A DNA stretch of 64,000 nucleotides from positions 434,001-498,000 of the forward strand of contig NZ_CAHJXM010000003.1 in assembly GCF_903645295.1 (NCBI RefSeq), read 5' to 3'. The position numbers and the translations under genes are program-made. This stretch comes from Bacillus sp. Marseille-Q1617. Its GTDB lineage: Bacteria; Bacillota; Bacilli; Bacillales; Bacillaceae_B. Each line of letters begins with the position of its first letter. Positions within the stretch are counted from its first letter, which is position 1. The notes under the pieces were generated by a model that did no database searches, was not told the origin of the DNA, and saw only the letters and a list, made by a program, of their open reading frames with translations. Positions 37,970 through 46,554 of this stretch are shown piece after piece.

Positions 37970-39448
37970 TTGGAAAGAGTCGATCTATTCAAAGACATTG
38001 CTGAAAGAACTGGCGGAGATATCTATTTAGGTGTGGTGGGAGCAGTAAGAACAGGTAAATCAACCTTCATCAAGAAGTTTATGGAGCTTGTTGTCCTTCC
38101 TAATATCGCAAGTGAGTCAGAACGGGCAAGAGCACAGGATGAACTGCCGCAAAGTGCTGCAGGAAAGACAATCATGACAACGGAACCTAAATTCGTTCCT
38201 AACCAGGCAATATCGGTGCATGTGGACGAGGGGTTGGAAGTAAATGTAAGATTAGTAGACTGTGTCGGCTACACCGTACCTGGTGCGAAGGGTTACGAAG
38301 ATGAAAATGGCCCTAGGATGATCAATACCCCTTGGTATGAGGAACCTATCCCTTTTCATGAAGCAGCTGAAATCGGCACAAGGAAAGTTATTCAGGAGCA
38401 CTCAACGATCGGTGTGGTGGTCACGACGGATGGCTCGATCGGGGAAATAGGAAGAAGTGACTATATCGAAGCAGAGGAAAGAGTCATCGAGGAATTAAAA
38501 GAAGTTGGTAAACCATTTATCATGGTCATCAACTCCGCGAGACCTCATGCCACTGAAACGGAAGAGCTGAGAGTGAAGCTGCAGGAGAAATATGATATCC
38601 CGGTTCTGGCGATGAGTGTGGAAAGTATGAGGGATTCAGATGTGCTGAATGTACTGCGTGAAGCACTGTTCGAATTCCCTGTACTTGAAGTGAATGTGAA
38701 TTTACCGAGCTGGGTCATGGTATTAAAAGAAGAACATTGGCTGCGACAAAATTACCAGGAAGCAGTGAAAGAAACGGTCAAGGATATCAAGCGCCTGCGG
38801 GACGTGGACCGCGTCGTCCACTACTTCAGTGAGTTCGAGCATATTGAAAGAGCGGGCCTTGCAGGTATTGATATGGGTCAGGGGATTGCGGAGATCGATT
38901 TATATGCCCCGGATGAGCTCTATGATGAAGTCTTAAAAGAAATCGTAGGGGTGGAAATACGAGGTAAGGATCACTTGCTGGAACTCATGCAGGACTTCGC
39001 TCATGCGAAAGCAGAATATGACCAGATTTCCGACGCCCTGAGGATGGTAAAGCAGACAGGGTACGGAATCGCTGCACCTTCACTTAATGACATGAGTCTG
39101 GATGAGCCGGAAATCATTCGTCAGGGATCAAGATTCGGTGTAAGCCTGAAAGCAGTAGCACCTTCGATTCACATGATCAAGGTGGATGTACAATCCAAAT
39201 TTGAACCGATCATCGGTACAGAAAAACAAAGCGAAGAACTCGTACGCTACTTGATGCAGGACTTTGAAGATGATCCGCTTTCGATTTGGAACTCCGATAT
39301 CTTTGGAAGAAGCTTAAGCTCCATCGTAAGGGAAGGCATCTCAGCCAAACTCTCGCTAATGCCTGAAAATGCCCGATACAAACTGAAAGACACACTCGAA
39401 AGAATCATCAACGAAGGCTCCGGCGGACTGATCGCTATCATCCTATAA
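37970..39448 (+). CDS. spoIVA: SpoIVA, spore coat morphogenetic ATPase
   Basis: The 492-residue protein has exactly the length of B. subtilis SpoIVA. It polymerises on the forespore surface using ATP and forms the base of the coat. The N-terminal TRAFAC-like domain has Walker A GAVRTGKST (about 22-30) with DCVGYT as switch/Walker B region. The C-terminus ends in GGLIAIIL, the amphipathic part that meets SpoVM and the membrane. I chose TTG 37970 with GGGAGGG (37957-37963) and MERVDLF, not ATG 37955, which overlaps that site. SigE control is expected. Confidence 0.96.
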   Translation: MERVDLFKDIAERTGGDIYLGVVGAVRTGKSTFIKKFMELVVLPNIASESERARAQDELPQSAAGKTIMTTEPKFVPNQAISVHVDEGLEVNVRLVDCVGYTVPGAKGYEDENGPRMINTPWYEEPIPFHEAAEIGTRKVIQEHSTIGVVVTTDGSIGEIGRSDYIEAEERVIEELKEVGKPFIMVINSARPHATETEELRVKLQEKYDIPVLAMSVESMRDSDVLNVLREALFEFPVLEVNVNLPSWVMVLKEEHWLRQNYQEAVKETVKDIKRLRDVDRVVHYFSEFEHIERAGLAGIDMGQGIAEIDLYAPDELYDEVLKEIVGVEIRGKDHLLELMQDFAHAKAEYDQISDALRMVKQTGYGIAAPSLNDMSLDEPEIIRQGSRFGVSLKAVAPSIHMIKVDVQSKFEPIIGTEKQSEELVRYLMQDFEDDPLSIWNSDIFGRSLSSIVREGISAKLSLMPENARYKLKDTLERIINEGSGGLIAIIL

Positions 39449-39456
39449 ACTCTTTT

Positions 39457-39484
39457 AGACTCTCTTTAGGGGGGTCTTTTTTTT
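39457..39484 (+). terminator. Intrinsic terminator after spoIVA
   Basis: AGACTCTC-type stem pairs with GGGGGGTCT, several G-U pairs, followed by eight T. Confidence 0.65.
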
Positions 39485-39603
39485 ATTGATTAAGCTTTGG
39501 GGAGTACATTATACAACAGAGAAGGCTCAGAATTTGTTGAACCAGGTGATGTGATGTTCCTGAATAGGTTATTTGGAAGAATAGAGACATAATAAAATGT
39601 TCT

Positions 39604-39737
39604 CAGCGGTTGATTGGAGTGCAAGACGAAGCTCCTGCGGGAAGAGTAGCTAATGTGAGACCCCACAGGAGCAGAGCGACGAGGAGGCTCACGGGCTATC
39701 CGCGGAAAGCGAAGTCTTGCACGGAAATCAATAGCGG
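39604..39737 (+). repeat. Dispersed inverted-repeat (MITE-like) element, copy 2
   Basis: Simple copy of the outer repeat, plus orientation and without an insert, between spoIVA and hbs. Left end CAGCGGTTGATTGGAGTGCA, right end GTGCACGG-like word CTTGCACGGAAATCAATAGC. It is the shortest intact version here and a useful reference for the nested ones. Confidence 0.85.
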
Positions 39738-40131
39738 CAATCGAAGGGGAACGCTTGAATATAATAAACTTTTTCGCCAGTCATGTTTAACTCTATAAAG
39801 GAATGGGAACTGTTTAAGAGCAACGGGGGTGATGAAACGCTTACATCAATAAGAAACACTTCAAGAAATAGCAATATAAAGGGAAAAAGAGGAGATTCTA
39901 TTACATTTATGTATCAAATAAGAAAAGATTCCCATTATTTCTTGATTTATTCTTGCTAAGCCCATTCTATTGTGATAATCTTTTAACAGAATTGTTGTTG
40001 AATATTGATTCAGCAACGTTTTCAAGCGATTTTTCTATGCTTTATGTATAGAATCCGCTAAAGTTGTTTACTAATGATATTAAAGTAAATGAATCATGAC
40101 TGAGACATTTCCTTGGGAGGAGGTGAATGGC
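39738..40131 (+). other. AT-rich hbs upstream region
   Basis: About 390 bases without a supported gene between the repeat and hbs. A hairpin at 39994-40017 (GTTGTTGAAT / ATTCAGCAAC, followed by GTTTTC) could be a weak terminator or part of the hbs leader. Promoters for hbs should lie here, since B. subtilis hbs is strongly expressed from this side, but I could not choose one with confidence. Confidence 0.4.
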
Positions 40132-40404
40132 ATGAACAAGACAGAATTAATCAATGCTGTTGCAGAAGCTGCTGAGCTATCTAAGAAGGACGCTACTAAA
40201 GCGGTTGACGCTGTTTTCGATACAATTCAAGAATCACTTGCAAATGGTGATAAAGTACAATTAATCGGATTCGGTAACTTCGAAGTACGTGAGCGTGCAG
40301 CCCGTAAAGGTCGCAACCCACAAACAGGTGAAGAGATCGAAATCTCAGCAAGCAAAGTACCTGCTTTCAAACCAGGTAAAGCGCTTAAAGAAGCTGTAAA
40401 ATAA
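40132..40404 (+). CDS. hbs: HBsu, HU-type histone-like DNA-binding protein
   Basis: The 90-residue protein binds DNA as a dimer and packs the nucleoid; it is essential in Bacillus. [20 protein letters not shown] at the start and [11 protein letters not shown] (DNA-intercalating arm, about 61-72) and [14 protein letters not shown] at the end define HU. ATG 40132 is preceded by an excellent GGGAGGAGGTGA. The longer frame from 40096 runs through that site and is rejected. Location spoIVA-hbs-folE matches B. subtilis. Confidence 0.97.
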   Translation: MNKTELINAVAEAAELSKKDATKAVDAVFDTIQESLANGDKVQLIGFGNFEVRERAARKGRNPQTGEEIEISASKVPAFKPGKALKEAVK

Positions 40405-40427
40405 TTACATACTTTGAGCGTTAGGAA

Positions 40428-40454
40428 AAGGCCGCATATCATGCGGTCTTTTTT
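40428..40454 (+). terminator. Intrinsic terminator after hbs
   Basis: GGCCGCAT pairs with ATGCGGTC, three-base loop, followed by seven T. Confidence 0.88.
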
Positions 40455-40565
40455 TCTTTCTTGAAAACTAGTCTTACATTAGTATGTTCATATCCATTAT
40501 CATTATGTTGATAAACTTAAATCATATTCACTATTTTAAAGTGTGTATTTGAATATTATAGTTTA

Positions 40566-40826
40566 CAGCTGTTGATTGGAGTGCAAGACGAAGACTCCTG
40601 CGGGAAAAGCGAGACAGGTGAGACTTGTCCAGCTCCGGGGCTTAGAGGCACATGTCATAAGTCAAATCGTCCAAGAAGGCAAAGAACGCCTTCTTGGACG
40701 ATTCGCCTTATGCCAACCGCCTCTGAGCAAAGCCCCTCCGCTTTTCTAACCCGCAGGAGCATCTGCGAGGAGGAGGCTCACCGGCCGCCCGCGGAAAGCG
40801 AAGTCTTGCACGGAAATTAACAGCGG
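40566..40826 (+). repeat. Dispersed inverted-repeat element, copy 3, carrying a nested element
   Basis: The two halves of the outer repeat (40566-40627 and 40748-40826) match copy 2 but are separated by about 120 extra bases, the inner element. The left half also has GAGACAGGTGAGAC and the right half CCCGCAGGAGC and GAGGAGGCTCACCGGC. It lies between hbs and folE. Confidence 0.85.
40628..40747 (-). repeat. Inner palindromic element inside copy 3 (minus orientation)
   Basis: About 120 bases folding into one long imperfect hairpin. The centre is a perfect stem CGTCCAAGAAGGC / GCCTTCTTGGACG; the outer arms pair GGGGCTTAGAGGC with GCCTCTGAGCAAAGCCCC. It ends CCGCTTTTC. The reverse complement matches 45314-45433 with about 15 differences by eye. 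Confidence 0.8.
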
Positions 40827-40944
40827 TGATTGAATGTGATTTTTTTAAAACTTCTAAAACACTAGGCTTTGATGAGATTATTGGCTTATGCTAATATTAA
40901 CAATGTTAGTTTATTTTTTTAAGTGATAGTAGGAGGACAACATA

Positions 40945-41511
40945 ATGGCAGAAGTCAATCATAGCCAAATAGAAGAAGCAGTGCGTTTAATACTTGAAGC
41001 AATAGGAGAAAATCCTAATAGAGAAGGGCTTTTGGATACGCCTAAACGCGTTGCGAAAATGTATGCAGAAGTTTTCTCTGGAATAGATCATGATCCTAAA
41101 GAATATTTTGAAACCATTTTCAGTGAAGACCACGAAGAGCTGGTCCTTGTTAAAGATATCCCTTTTTATTCAATGTGTGAACACCACCTGGTCCCTTTCT
41201 ATGGAAAAGCACATGTTGCGTATGTACCCCGGAATGGAAGGGTCACCGGTCTGAGTAAGCTGGCAAGAGCTGTTGAATCAGTTGCGAGAAGACCTCAGCT
41301 TCAAGAAAGGATTACCTCAACGGTAGCTGATTCCATTATGGAAACCCTAGAACCATATGGTGTCATGGTGGTTGTGGAGGCAGAACATATGTGCATGACG
41401 ATGAGAGGGGTTAAGAAACCTGGATCGAGCACAGTGACGACCGCAGTGCGCGGGACATTCAAAGAGGATCCACAAGCGCGGAACGAAGTGCTTTCATTTA
41501 TTAAGAAGTAA
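40945..41511 (+). CDS. folE: GTP cyclohydrolase I (FolE/MtrA)
   Basis: The 188-residue enzyme converts GTP to dihydroneopterin triphosphate, the first step of folate synthesis. Zinc ligands are in MCEHHLVPF (Cys and His, about residue 76-80) and HMCMTMRGV (Cys, about 148); GLSKLARAV and [10 protein letters not shown] are conserved. ATG 40945 has GTAGGAGGAC. It is followed 20 bases later by mtrB, the classical mtrAB operon. Confidence 0.96.
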   Translation: MAEVNHSQIEEAVRLILEAIGENPNREGLLDTPKRVAKMYAEVFSGIDHDPKEYFETIFSEDHEELVLVKDIPFYSMCEHHLVPFYGKAHVAYVPRNGRVTGLSKLARAVESVARRPQLQERITSTVADSIMETLEPYGVMVVVEAEHMCMTMRGVKKPGSSTVTTAVRGTFKEDPQARNEVLSFIKK

Positions 41512-41531
41512 CAAGTACAGGAGTGGGTGTA

Positions 41532-41753
41532 ATGAATTCAAATGATTATGTGGTTATTAAGGCCGCTGAAGACGGCGTTAACGTAATCGGTCTCACACGG
41601 GGAACGGATACGCGCTTTCATCATTCCGAAAAGCTGGATAAAGGTGAAGTGATGATTGCTCAATTTACTGATCATACTTCTGCCATCAAGGTGAGAGGGA
41701 AGGCTACGATTCTGACCAGTTATGGTGAAATAGAAAGTGAAAACAAAAAATAG
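41532..41753 (+). CDS. mtrB: TRAP, trp RNA-binding attenuation protein
   Basis: The 73-residue protein forms an 11-subunit ring that, with tryptophan bound, wraps GAG/UAG repeats in trp mRNA and blocks transcription and translation. [20 protein letters not shown] and [11 protein letters not shown], with Lys/Arg of KVRGKA, are nearly identical to B. subtilis TRAP and include the RNA-contacting KKR residues. ATG 41532 was chosen with AGGAG at 41519-41523; GTG 41523 is rejected. No trp operon lies in this window, so its targets must be elsewhere. Confidence 0.96.
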   Translation: MNSNDYVVIKAAEDGVNVIGLTRGTDTRFHHSEKLDKGEVMIAQFTDHTSAIKVRGKATILTSYGEIESENKK

Positions 41754-41765
41754 CATTAGACAGGC

Positions 41766-41810
41766 GGGACGAACCAAGAACCATTATTCTTAGTCGTCCC
41801 CTTTATTATA
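41766..41810 (+). terminator. Intrinsic terminator after mtrB
   Basis: GGGACGA-ACC-AAGAA pairs with TTCTT-AG-TCGTCCC (41766-41800), followed by CTTTATTAT. Confidence 0.7.
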
Positions 41811-41975
41811 TGGGATTCACCATCTGGCCTACTCCGAAAAAATGAGATGGCAGGTGAAATCTTTGAGAAATGATATGGGGATAGTCGATGACTCCCTATT
41901 TATGAAAGTTTTATGGTATAATGTTTATTGCTGAAATTTATCGTGTGAAACATAGTAGAAATGGGGAAATAGGGT

Positions 41976-42785
41976 ATGAAATTCACTGATTACAATCATC
42001 AAGCGAATATCATTCATCAATACATAGAAGAGCAGCTGCACCATTCTTATTTAAAGGAGTATATCGATCAGCCTTTTATTGATCGTAATCGCATCAACTA
42101 TCTGCTTCTTCCATTTATGAATGGTCAGCGAATGATCACTCAACAGGAAATGAAGTGGATTTCTACTGCTATGTTTTTACATGTTGCCCTTGAGACCCAT
42201 GAGAAGGTGACAATTTCCGAACAGGATTCTCTAAAAGAAAGACAGTTAACCGTGCTTGCAGGAGTTTATTTTAGCAGTCTTTATTATAAAACGCTTGCAG
42301 ATACTGAGGACGTCGGGCTGATCGAAGCTTTATCGAGCGCAATTAAGAAAATAAATGAATGTAAGATATCGATGTACAAAGAAGAGTGCACTTCAGTCGA
42401 AGAATTGATGGAATATGTAAGGATTATCGAAACGTCCATTTTTACACATTTCTATGAATTCTTTCATCAGAAAGACTGGGTTTCTCTTCTTTCAGACACT
42501 TTTTTATATAATAGACTCTTACAAGAACGCTATGCACATTTGAATTCACAGGACACCATCTTCAGCAATGCTCTTGCATCTGTTCTGAAGCACTCGGAAG
42601 AGCGGGTGGAAGATCATCACATATTGTCCGCCATTGACCACACAATGGATAAGATCCAAAAAGATATAGAAGTTCAGTTAGATAAGAGTGATCCGGTGCC
42701 TACTGGGGTCAAAGAGTTATTTGTTGAATTTCTTCCTTTCACTGAGCCTCTTGCTACTACGAAATTATATGCGGAAGAAGGGTAA
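41976..42785 (+). CDS. hepS: HepS, heptaprenyl diphosphate synthase subunit I
   Basis: The 269-residue protein has no DDxxD motif; it is the small regulatory subunit that pairs with HepT to build the C35 side chain of menaquinone-7. The family is weakly conserved, so the call depends partly on position: hepS-menG-hepT in fixed order after mtrB. It starts at ATG 41976 after AAATGGGGAAATAGGG. It runs almost directly (five bases) into menG. Confidence 0.87.
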   Translation: MKFTDYNHQANIIHQYIEEQLHHSYLKEYIDQPFIDRNRINYLLLPFMNGQRMITQQEMKWISTAMFLHVALETHEKVTISEQDSLKERQLTVLAGVYFSSLYYKTLADTEDVGLIEALSSAIKKINECKISMYKEECTSVEELMEYVRIIETSIFTHFYEFFHQKDWVSLLSDTFLYNRLLQERYAHLNSQDTIFSNALASVLKHSEERVEDHHILSAIDHTMDKIQKDIEVQLDKSDPVPTGVKELFVEFLPFTEPLATTKLYAEEG

Positions 42786-42790
42786 TTGTT

Positions 42791-43495
42791 ATGCAGCAGT
42801 CGAAAGAACAAAAAGTTCATGGCGTTTTTGAAAAGATTTATTCAAACTATGACAAAATGAACTCAGTAATCAGTTTCCAACAGCATAAAAAATGGCGGAA
42901 AGAAACGATGAAGTATATGAGTGTGCAGGAAGGATCCAAAGCTCTTGATGTGTGCTGCGGGACGGCAGACTGGACGCTTGCACTTGGTGAAGAGGTGCGG
43001 GAAGAAGGAAAAGTATTTGGATTGGACTTCAGTCAAAATATGCTGTCGATCGGTAAAGAGAAAGTAAAAGAATCTCCGTTAAACAATATTGAGCTAATTC
43101 ACGGTAATGCAATGGAGCTGCCTTTTGAAGACAATACATTCGATTATGTCACGATCGGATTTGGATTGAGAAATGTTCCCGACTACTTACAAGTCTTGAA
43201 AGAAATGAATCGTGTATTGAAGCCGGGCGGAATGGCTGTTTGCCTTGAAACATCACAGCCCACCATGTTTGGATTCAAGCAGCTTTACTACATGTACTTT
43301 AGATTTATCATGCCTGTGTTTGGAAGGATCTTTGCAAAAAGTTTTACGGAATATTCCTGGCTTCAGGAATCCGCGAGGGACTTTCCCGGAATGAAGGAGT
43401 TGGCTGACTTGTTTAAAGAGGCCGGCTTCAAAGATATATACTTTAAACCATATAGCGGCGGAGTGGCTGCCATGCATGTTGGATATAAGAAATAG
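42791..43495 (+). CDS. menG: MenG (MenH/UbiE), demethylmenaquinone methyltransferase
   Basis: The 234-residue SAM-dependent methyltransferase performs the last step of menaquinone synthesis. [17 protein letters not shown] is the UbiE/MenG signature; [14 protein letters not shown] is the SAM motif I (about 47-60); [13 protein letters not shown] is the second UbiE signature. Product menaquinol feeds the QcrABC complex encoded further on. Position between hepS and hepT confirms the role. Confidence 0.96.
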   Translation: MQQSKEQKVHGVFEKIYSNYDKMNSVISFQQHKKWRKETMKYMSVQEGSKALDVCCGTADWTLALGEEVREEGKVFGLDFSQNMLSIGKEKVKESPLNNIELIHGNAMELPFEDNTFDYVTIGFGLRNVPDYLQVLKEMNRVLKPGGMAVCLETSQPTMFGFKQLYYMYFRFIMPVFGRIFAKSFTEYSWLQESARDFPGMKELADLFKEAGFKDIYFKPYSGGVAAMHVGYKK

Positions 43496-43529
43496 AAATT
43501 CGTAAATCAGTAAACTGGGTGGATTAACT

Positions 43530-44492
43530 ATGAAGCTAAATAGGATTTATTCCTTTCTAAAAACAGACATAGACCAAATTGAAAAGGAACTTGAGTCAGC
43601 AATCGAGTCGGATTCCCGTCTTTTGAATCAAGCATCTCTTCACCTTCTGCAAGCGGGCGGAAAACGAATCCGTCCCGTTTTTGTCTTGCTTTCAGCAAAA
43701 TTCGGGGATTACGATATTGACAAGGTGAAAAATGCCGCTGTTGCCTTGGAACTGATTCATATGGCCTCCCTGGTCCATGATGATGTGATTGATGACGCTG
43801 AATTAAGAAGAGGGAGACCAACGATAAAAGCGCAGTGGGATAACAGGATCGCCATGTACACCGGTGATTACATTTTTGCCCGGGGACTGGAATATATGAC
43901 TAATATAAAAAATCCAGAAGCACATCAGATCCTTTCCCATACCATAGTGGAACTTTGTAAAGGTGAAATTGCACAAATTAAAGATAAGTACCGCTACGAT
44001 CAAAATCTGAGGGACTATTTATTAAGGATTAAACGTAAGACCGCTTTATTGATTGCAGTCAGTTGTCAGTTGGGGGCCATTGCCTCAGGAGCCCCGGAAG
44101 AAGTACATAGAAGATTGTTCCGCTTTGGATACAATGTTGGAATGAGCTTTCAAATTACAGATGACATTTTAGATCTGACAGCAAGCGAAGAGGAATTAGG
44201 AAAGCCTGCCGGCAGTGATCTTTGGCAGGGGAACATCACCCTGCCGATTTTGTATGCGATGGAAAACCCTGCTCTAAAAGCTCAAATCGAACGTGTTTCG
44301 GAGAACACTACTGCAGATGAAATGAAGACGGTGATTTCATCCATCCTTTCTTCTGATGCCATCGAACGCTCACATCGGGTCAGCAGAATGTATCTTGATA
44401 GAGCATTAAGAGATTTAGAGTTATTACCTCAGAACCGGGTCAAGAAGACATTGAAGAATATTGCAAACTTTATAGGTAAGAGAAAATATTAA
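43530..44492 (+). CDS. hepT: HepT, heptaprenyl diphosphate synthase catalytic subunit
   Basis: The 320-residue trans-prenyltransferase condenses isopentenyl units to heptaprenyl diphosphate. First Asp-rich motif DDVIDD in LVHDDVIDDAELRRG (about 81-95), second in QITDDILDL (about 208-216), with GGKRIRP at about 44-50. It uses the isoprenoid pool balanced by fni. Start ATG 43530 after CTGGGTGG. Closes the hepS-menG-hepT cluster. Confidence 0.96.
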   Translation: MKLNRIYSFLKTDIDQIEKELESAIESDSRLLNQASLHLLQAGGKRIRPVFVLLSAKFGDYDIDKVKNAAVALELIHMASLVHDDVIDDAELRRGRPTIKAQWDNRIAMYTGDYIFARGLEYMTNIKNPEAHQILSHTIVELCKGEIAQIKDKYRYDQNLRDYLLRIKRKTALLIAVSCQLGAIASGAPEEVHRRLFRFGYNVGMSFQITDDILDLTASEEELGKPAGSDLWQGNITLPILYAMENPALKAQIERVSENTTADEMKTVISSILSSDAIERSHRVSRMYLDRALRDLELLPQNRVKKTLKNIANFIGKRKY

Positions 44493-44595
44493 GAAAATTT
44501 AAAATGGAAACGTTGCCAAAACCCCTAAACAGTGTTAATATTTTTCGTGGGACGTCCTCGGACAGACTATACATACATAATTAGGAGTGGGGAAG

Positions 44596-45042
44596 ATGGA
44601 AAAAACGTTTTTAATGGTAAAGCCAGACGGCGTACAAAGAGGGTTAATCGGTGATATCGTATCACGTTTCGAGAAAAAGGGCTTCCAATTAGTCGGAGCT
44701 AAGCTTATGAGCATCTCTACTGAGCTTGCTGAAGAACATTATGGTGAACATAAAGAAAGACCTTTCTTTGGAGAACTTGTCGAATTCATTACTTCTGGTC
44801 CTGTTTTTGCTATGGTATGGCAAGGTGAAGATGTCATCTCTACAGCACGTGGAATGATGGGTGCGACAAACCCTAAAGATGCTGCAACAGGAACAATTCG
44901 CGGTGACTTCGGTCTGACTGTCGGAAAGAACATCATCCACGGTTCGGATTCTCCTGAAAGCGCTGTAAGAGAAATCGGTCTATTCTTCAAAGAAGAAGAG
45001 CTTGTTGAATATTCAAAACTAATGAACGAGTGGATCTACTAA
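44596..45042 (+). CDS. ndk: Nucleoside diphosphate kinase
   Basis: The 148-residue enzyme transfers phosphate from ATP to NDPs through a phosphohistidine, His115 in [16 protein letters not shown] (about 9-16) and RGDFG are also conserved. ATG 44596 has AGGAG at 44583-44587; an in-frame start at 44587 overlaps that site. Length is the family standard. It follows hepT and precedes cheR, as in B. subtilis, but a repeat has been inserted before cheR. Confidence 0.97.
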   Translation: MEKTFLMVKPDGVQRGLIGDIVSRFEKKGFQLVGAKLMSISTELAEEHYGEHKERPFFGELVEFITSGPVFAMVWQGEDVISTARGMMGATNPKDAATGTIRGDFGLTVGKNIIHGSDSPESAVREIGLFFKEEELVEYSKLMNEWIY

Positions 45043-45065
45043 TCCACACTTCCTATATATGGGTA

Positions 45066-45096
45066 AAAAGACAAGTCAGAGATGGCTTGTCTTTTT
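45066..45096 (+). terminator. Intrinsic terminator after ndk
   Basis: AAAAAGACAAG pairs with CTTGTCTTTTT, with T residues continuing. Confidence 0.82.
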
Positions 45097-45275
45097 GTAT
45101 GGCTGAGTTATAGCTTATAACTCGTATTCCGAGTGAAAATCAATGAACCCGTTTACTCAAGTTTTATATTATGGAACTTTAATATTAACAATTTCCATCT
45201 CCGTTCGATATATCTTATATACATACATAATTCAGTCTGGCCTAGTTGACCTTACTGGTGTAGTTAACTGGTTCT

Positions 45276-45505
45276 AGCTGTTGATTGGAGTGCAAGACGA
45301 AGACTCCTAATGGAAAAGCGGAGGGGCTTTGCCCAGAAGCGTGTGGCATAAGACGAATCGGCCATGAAGGCGGTCTTTGCCTTCTTGGTCGGTTTGGCTT
45401 ATGACATTTGCTTCTAAGCCCTGTAGCTGGACAGTTCCACCCCTTGCCGAGGAGGCTCACGGGTCACCCGCGGAAAGCGAAGTCTTGCACGGAATCGGCC
45501 AGCGG
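45276..45505 (+). repeat. Dispersed inverted-repeat element, copy 4, carrying a nested element
   Basis: Outer halves at 45276-45313 and 45434-45505 match copies 2 and 3 (TGTTGATTGGAGTGCAAGAC; GAGGAGGCTCACGGG; GCGAAGTCTTGCACGGA). About 120 bases of the inner element separate them. It fills most of the ndk-cheR gap; the flanks are AT-rich with nothing else seen. Confidence 0.85.
45314..45433 (+). repeat. Inner palindromic element inside copy 4 (plus orientation)
   Basis: Begins AAAAGCGGAGGGGCTTTG and ends TAGCTGGACA. It is the inverted counterpart of 40628-40747. The central stem is CGGCCATGAAGG / CCTTCTTGGTCG, where one T-A pair of the other copy has become G-U, so the fold is kept despite changes. 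Confidence 0.8.
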
Positions 45506-45539
45506 GGTTTAACAGAGCTTGCAGAGAGAGTGACTAAGA

Positions 45540-46313
45540 ATGGTAAATGATTATGCTGATTTTATTCTAGGAGTAAAAAGAAAAACAGGAATTGATTTAT
45601 CTCTTTATAAAGAAGCACAAATGAAAAGAAGACTGACAGCACTGTATGAAAAAAAGGGGTTCACAAGCTTTCAGGAATATTATAAGTCAATCAGCTCGGA
45701 TGATGAACATATGGCGGAATTTTTGGACAGGATGACCATCAATGTTTCTGAGTTCTACCGGAATTATAAAAGGTGGGAAGTCCTGGAGACAAGAATCCTG
45801 CCAAGGATCTTAGGGGATAAGAAAACATTAAAAGTATGGAGTGCAGCTTGTTCCACTGGTGAAGAACCTTACACTTTAGCCATGATGCTTTCAGATTACC
45901 TTCCATTGTCCAATCTTAAAATACTGGCGACAGATTTGGATGGTAATGCACTTCAGCGAGCCAAGAATGCAATATATCCAGAACGTTCTTTAGCTGAAGT
46001 CCCTGCTGAAATCAAACGAAAGTTCTTCAAGATGGAAGGCTCTCTATATAAAGTAGATGAGGGAATCAGGAATGCTGTTACGTTCAAGCAGCAAAACCTG
46101 TTGGCTGATAGGTTCGACCAAGATTTTGATTTGATCGTATGCCGGAATGTATTGATTTATTTTACAGAAGAAGCGAAGGATATCCTGTATAAAAAATTCA
46201 ATGCTTCCCTGAAGACGGGAGGTGTATTCTTCGTAGGGAGTACAGAGCAGATTTTTAACCCGGGACAATATGGATTCCAATCGGAGGATACATTCTTTTA
46301 TAAAAAAGTTTGA
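45540..46313 (+). CDS. cheR: CheR, chemotaxis receptor methyltransferase
   Basis: The 257-residue enzyme methylates glutamates of chemoreceptors using SAM. An N-terminal helical domain (about 1-75) is followed by the SAM fold with [16 protein letters not shown] (about 101-116) and [14 protein letters not shown] (about 200-213), both diagnostic. Start ATG 45540, GAGAGAGTG upstream. Located between ndk and aroC as in B. subtilis; it implies a motile organism. Confidence 0.95.
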   Translation: MVNDYADFILGVKRKTGIDLSLYKEAQMKRRLTALYEKKGFTSFQEYYKSISSDDEHMAEFLDRMTINVSEFYRNYKRWEVLETRILPRILGDKKTLKVWSAACSTGEEPYTLAMMLSDYLPLSNLKILATDLDGNALQRAKNAIYPERSLAEVPAEIKRKFFKMEGSLYKVDEGIRNAVTFKQQNLLADRFDQDFDLIVCRNVLIYFTEEAKDILYKKFNASLKTGGVFFVGSTEQIFNPGQYGFQSEDTFFYKKV

Positions 46314-46428
46314 TGTAATGACGGTGAATGTAAGGCTTGCAGCGCACAGATGCGAAGCTTTATGTTTCATCGTTTTTTTATTTGAATTTTTTATTCACAT
46401 ATGGATAATCTCAAATGATCTGAGGTCA

Positions 46429-46476
46429 GAAGAGATTACGGGCTTGAAGTCCCCGTGAAATCTTCGAAATTTTTTA
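46429..46476 (+). terminator. Possible terminator after cheR
   Basis: GAAGA...ACGGG pairs with CCCGT...TCTTC around a small internal loop, followed by GAAATTTTTT. Moderate quality. Confidence 0.45.
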
Positions 46477-46554
46477 ACATAGTACTAGGAATGAATATAA
46501 AAGATATGTTATATTGGTACATAATTCTTTAACGAGTTGAAGGGGGAAAGTGTT

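Noticed and set aside
39610..39798. Open frame of 62 codons over the repeat between spoIVA and hbs
   Set aside because: It runs across the inverted-repeat element and the same words appear in unrelated frames at 40572 and 45242; no ribosome site fits.
40572..40820. Open frame of 82 codons in the hbs-folE gap
   Set aside because: Lies wholly within nested repeat copy 3, including the inner palindrome; the frame is not kept in the other copies.
45242..45460. Minus-strand open frame in the ndk-cheR gap
   Set aside because: Lies in nested repeat copy 4 and reads the inner palindrome; it resembles the 40572 frame only because the DNA is repeated.
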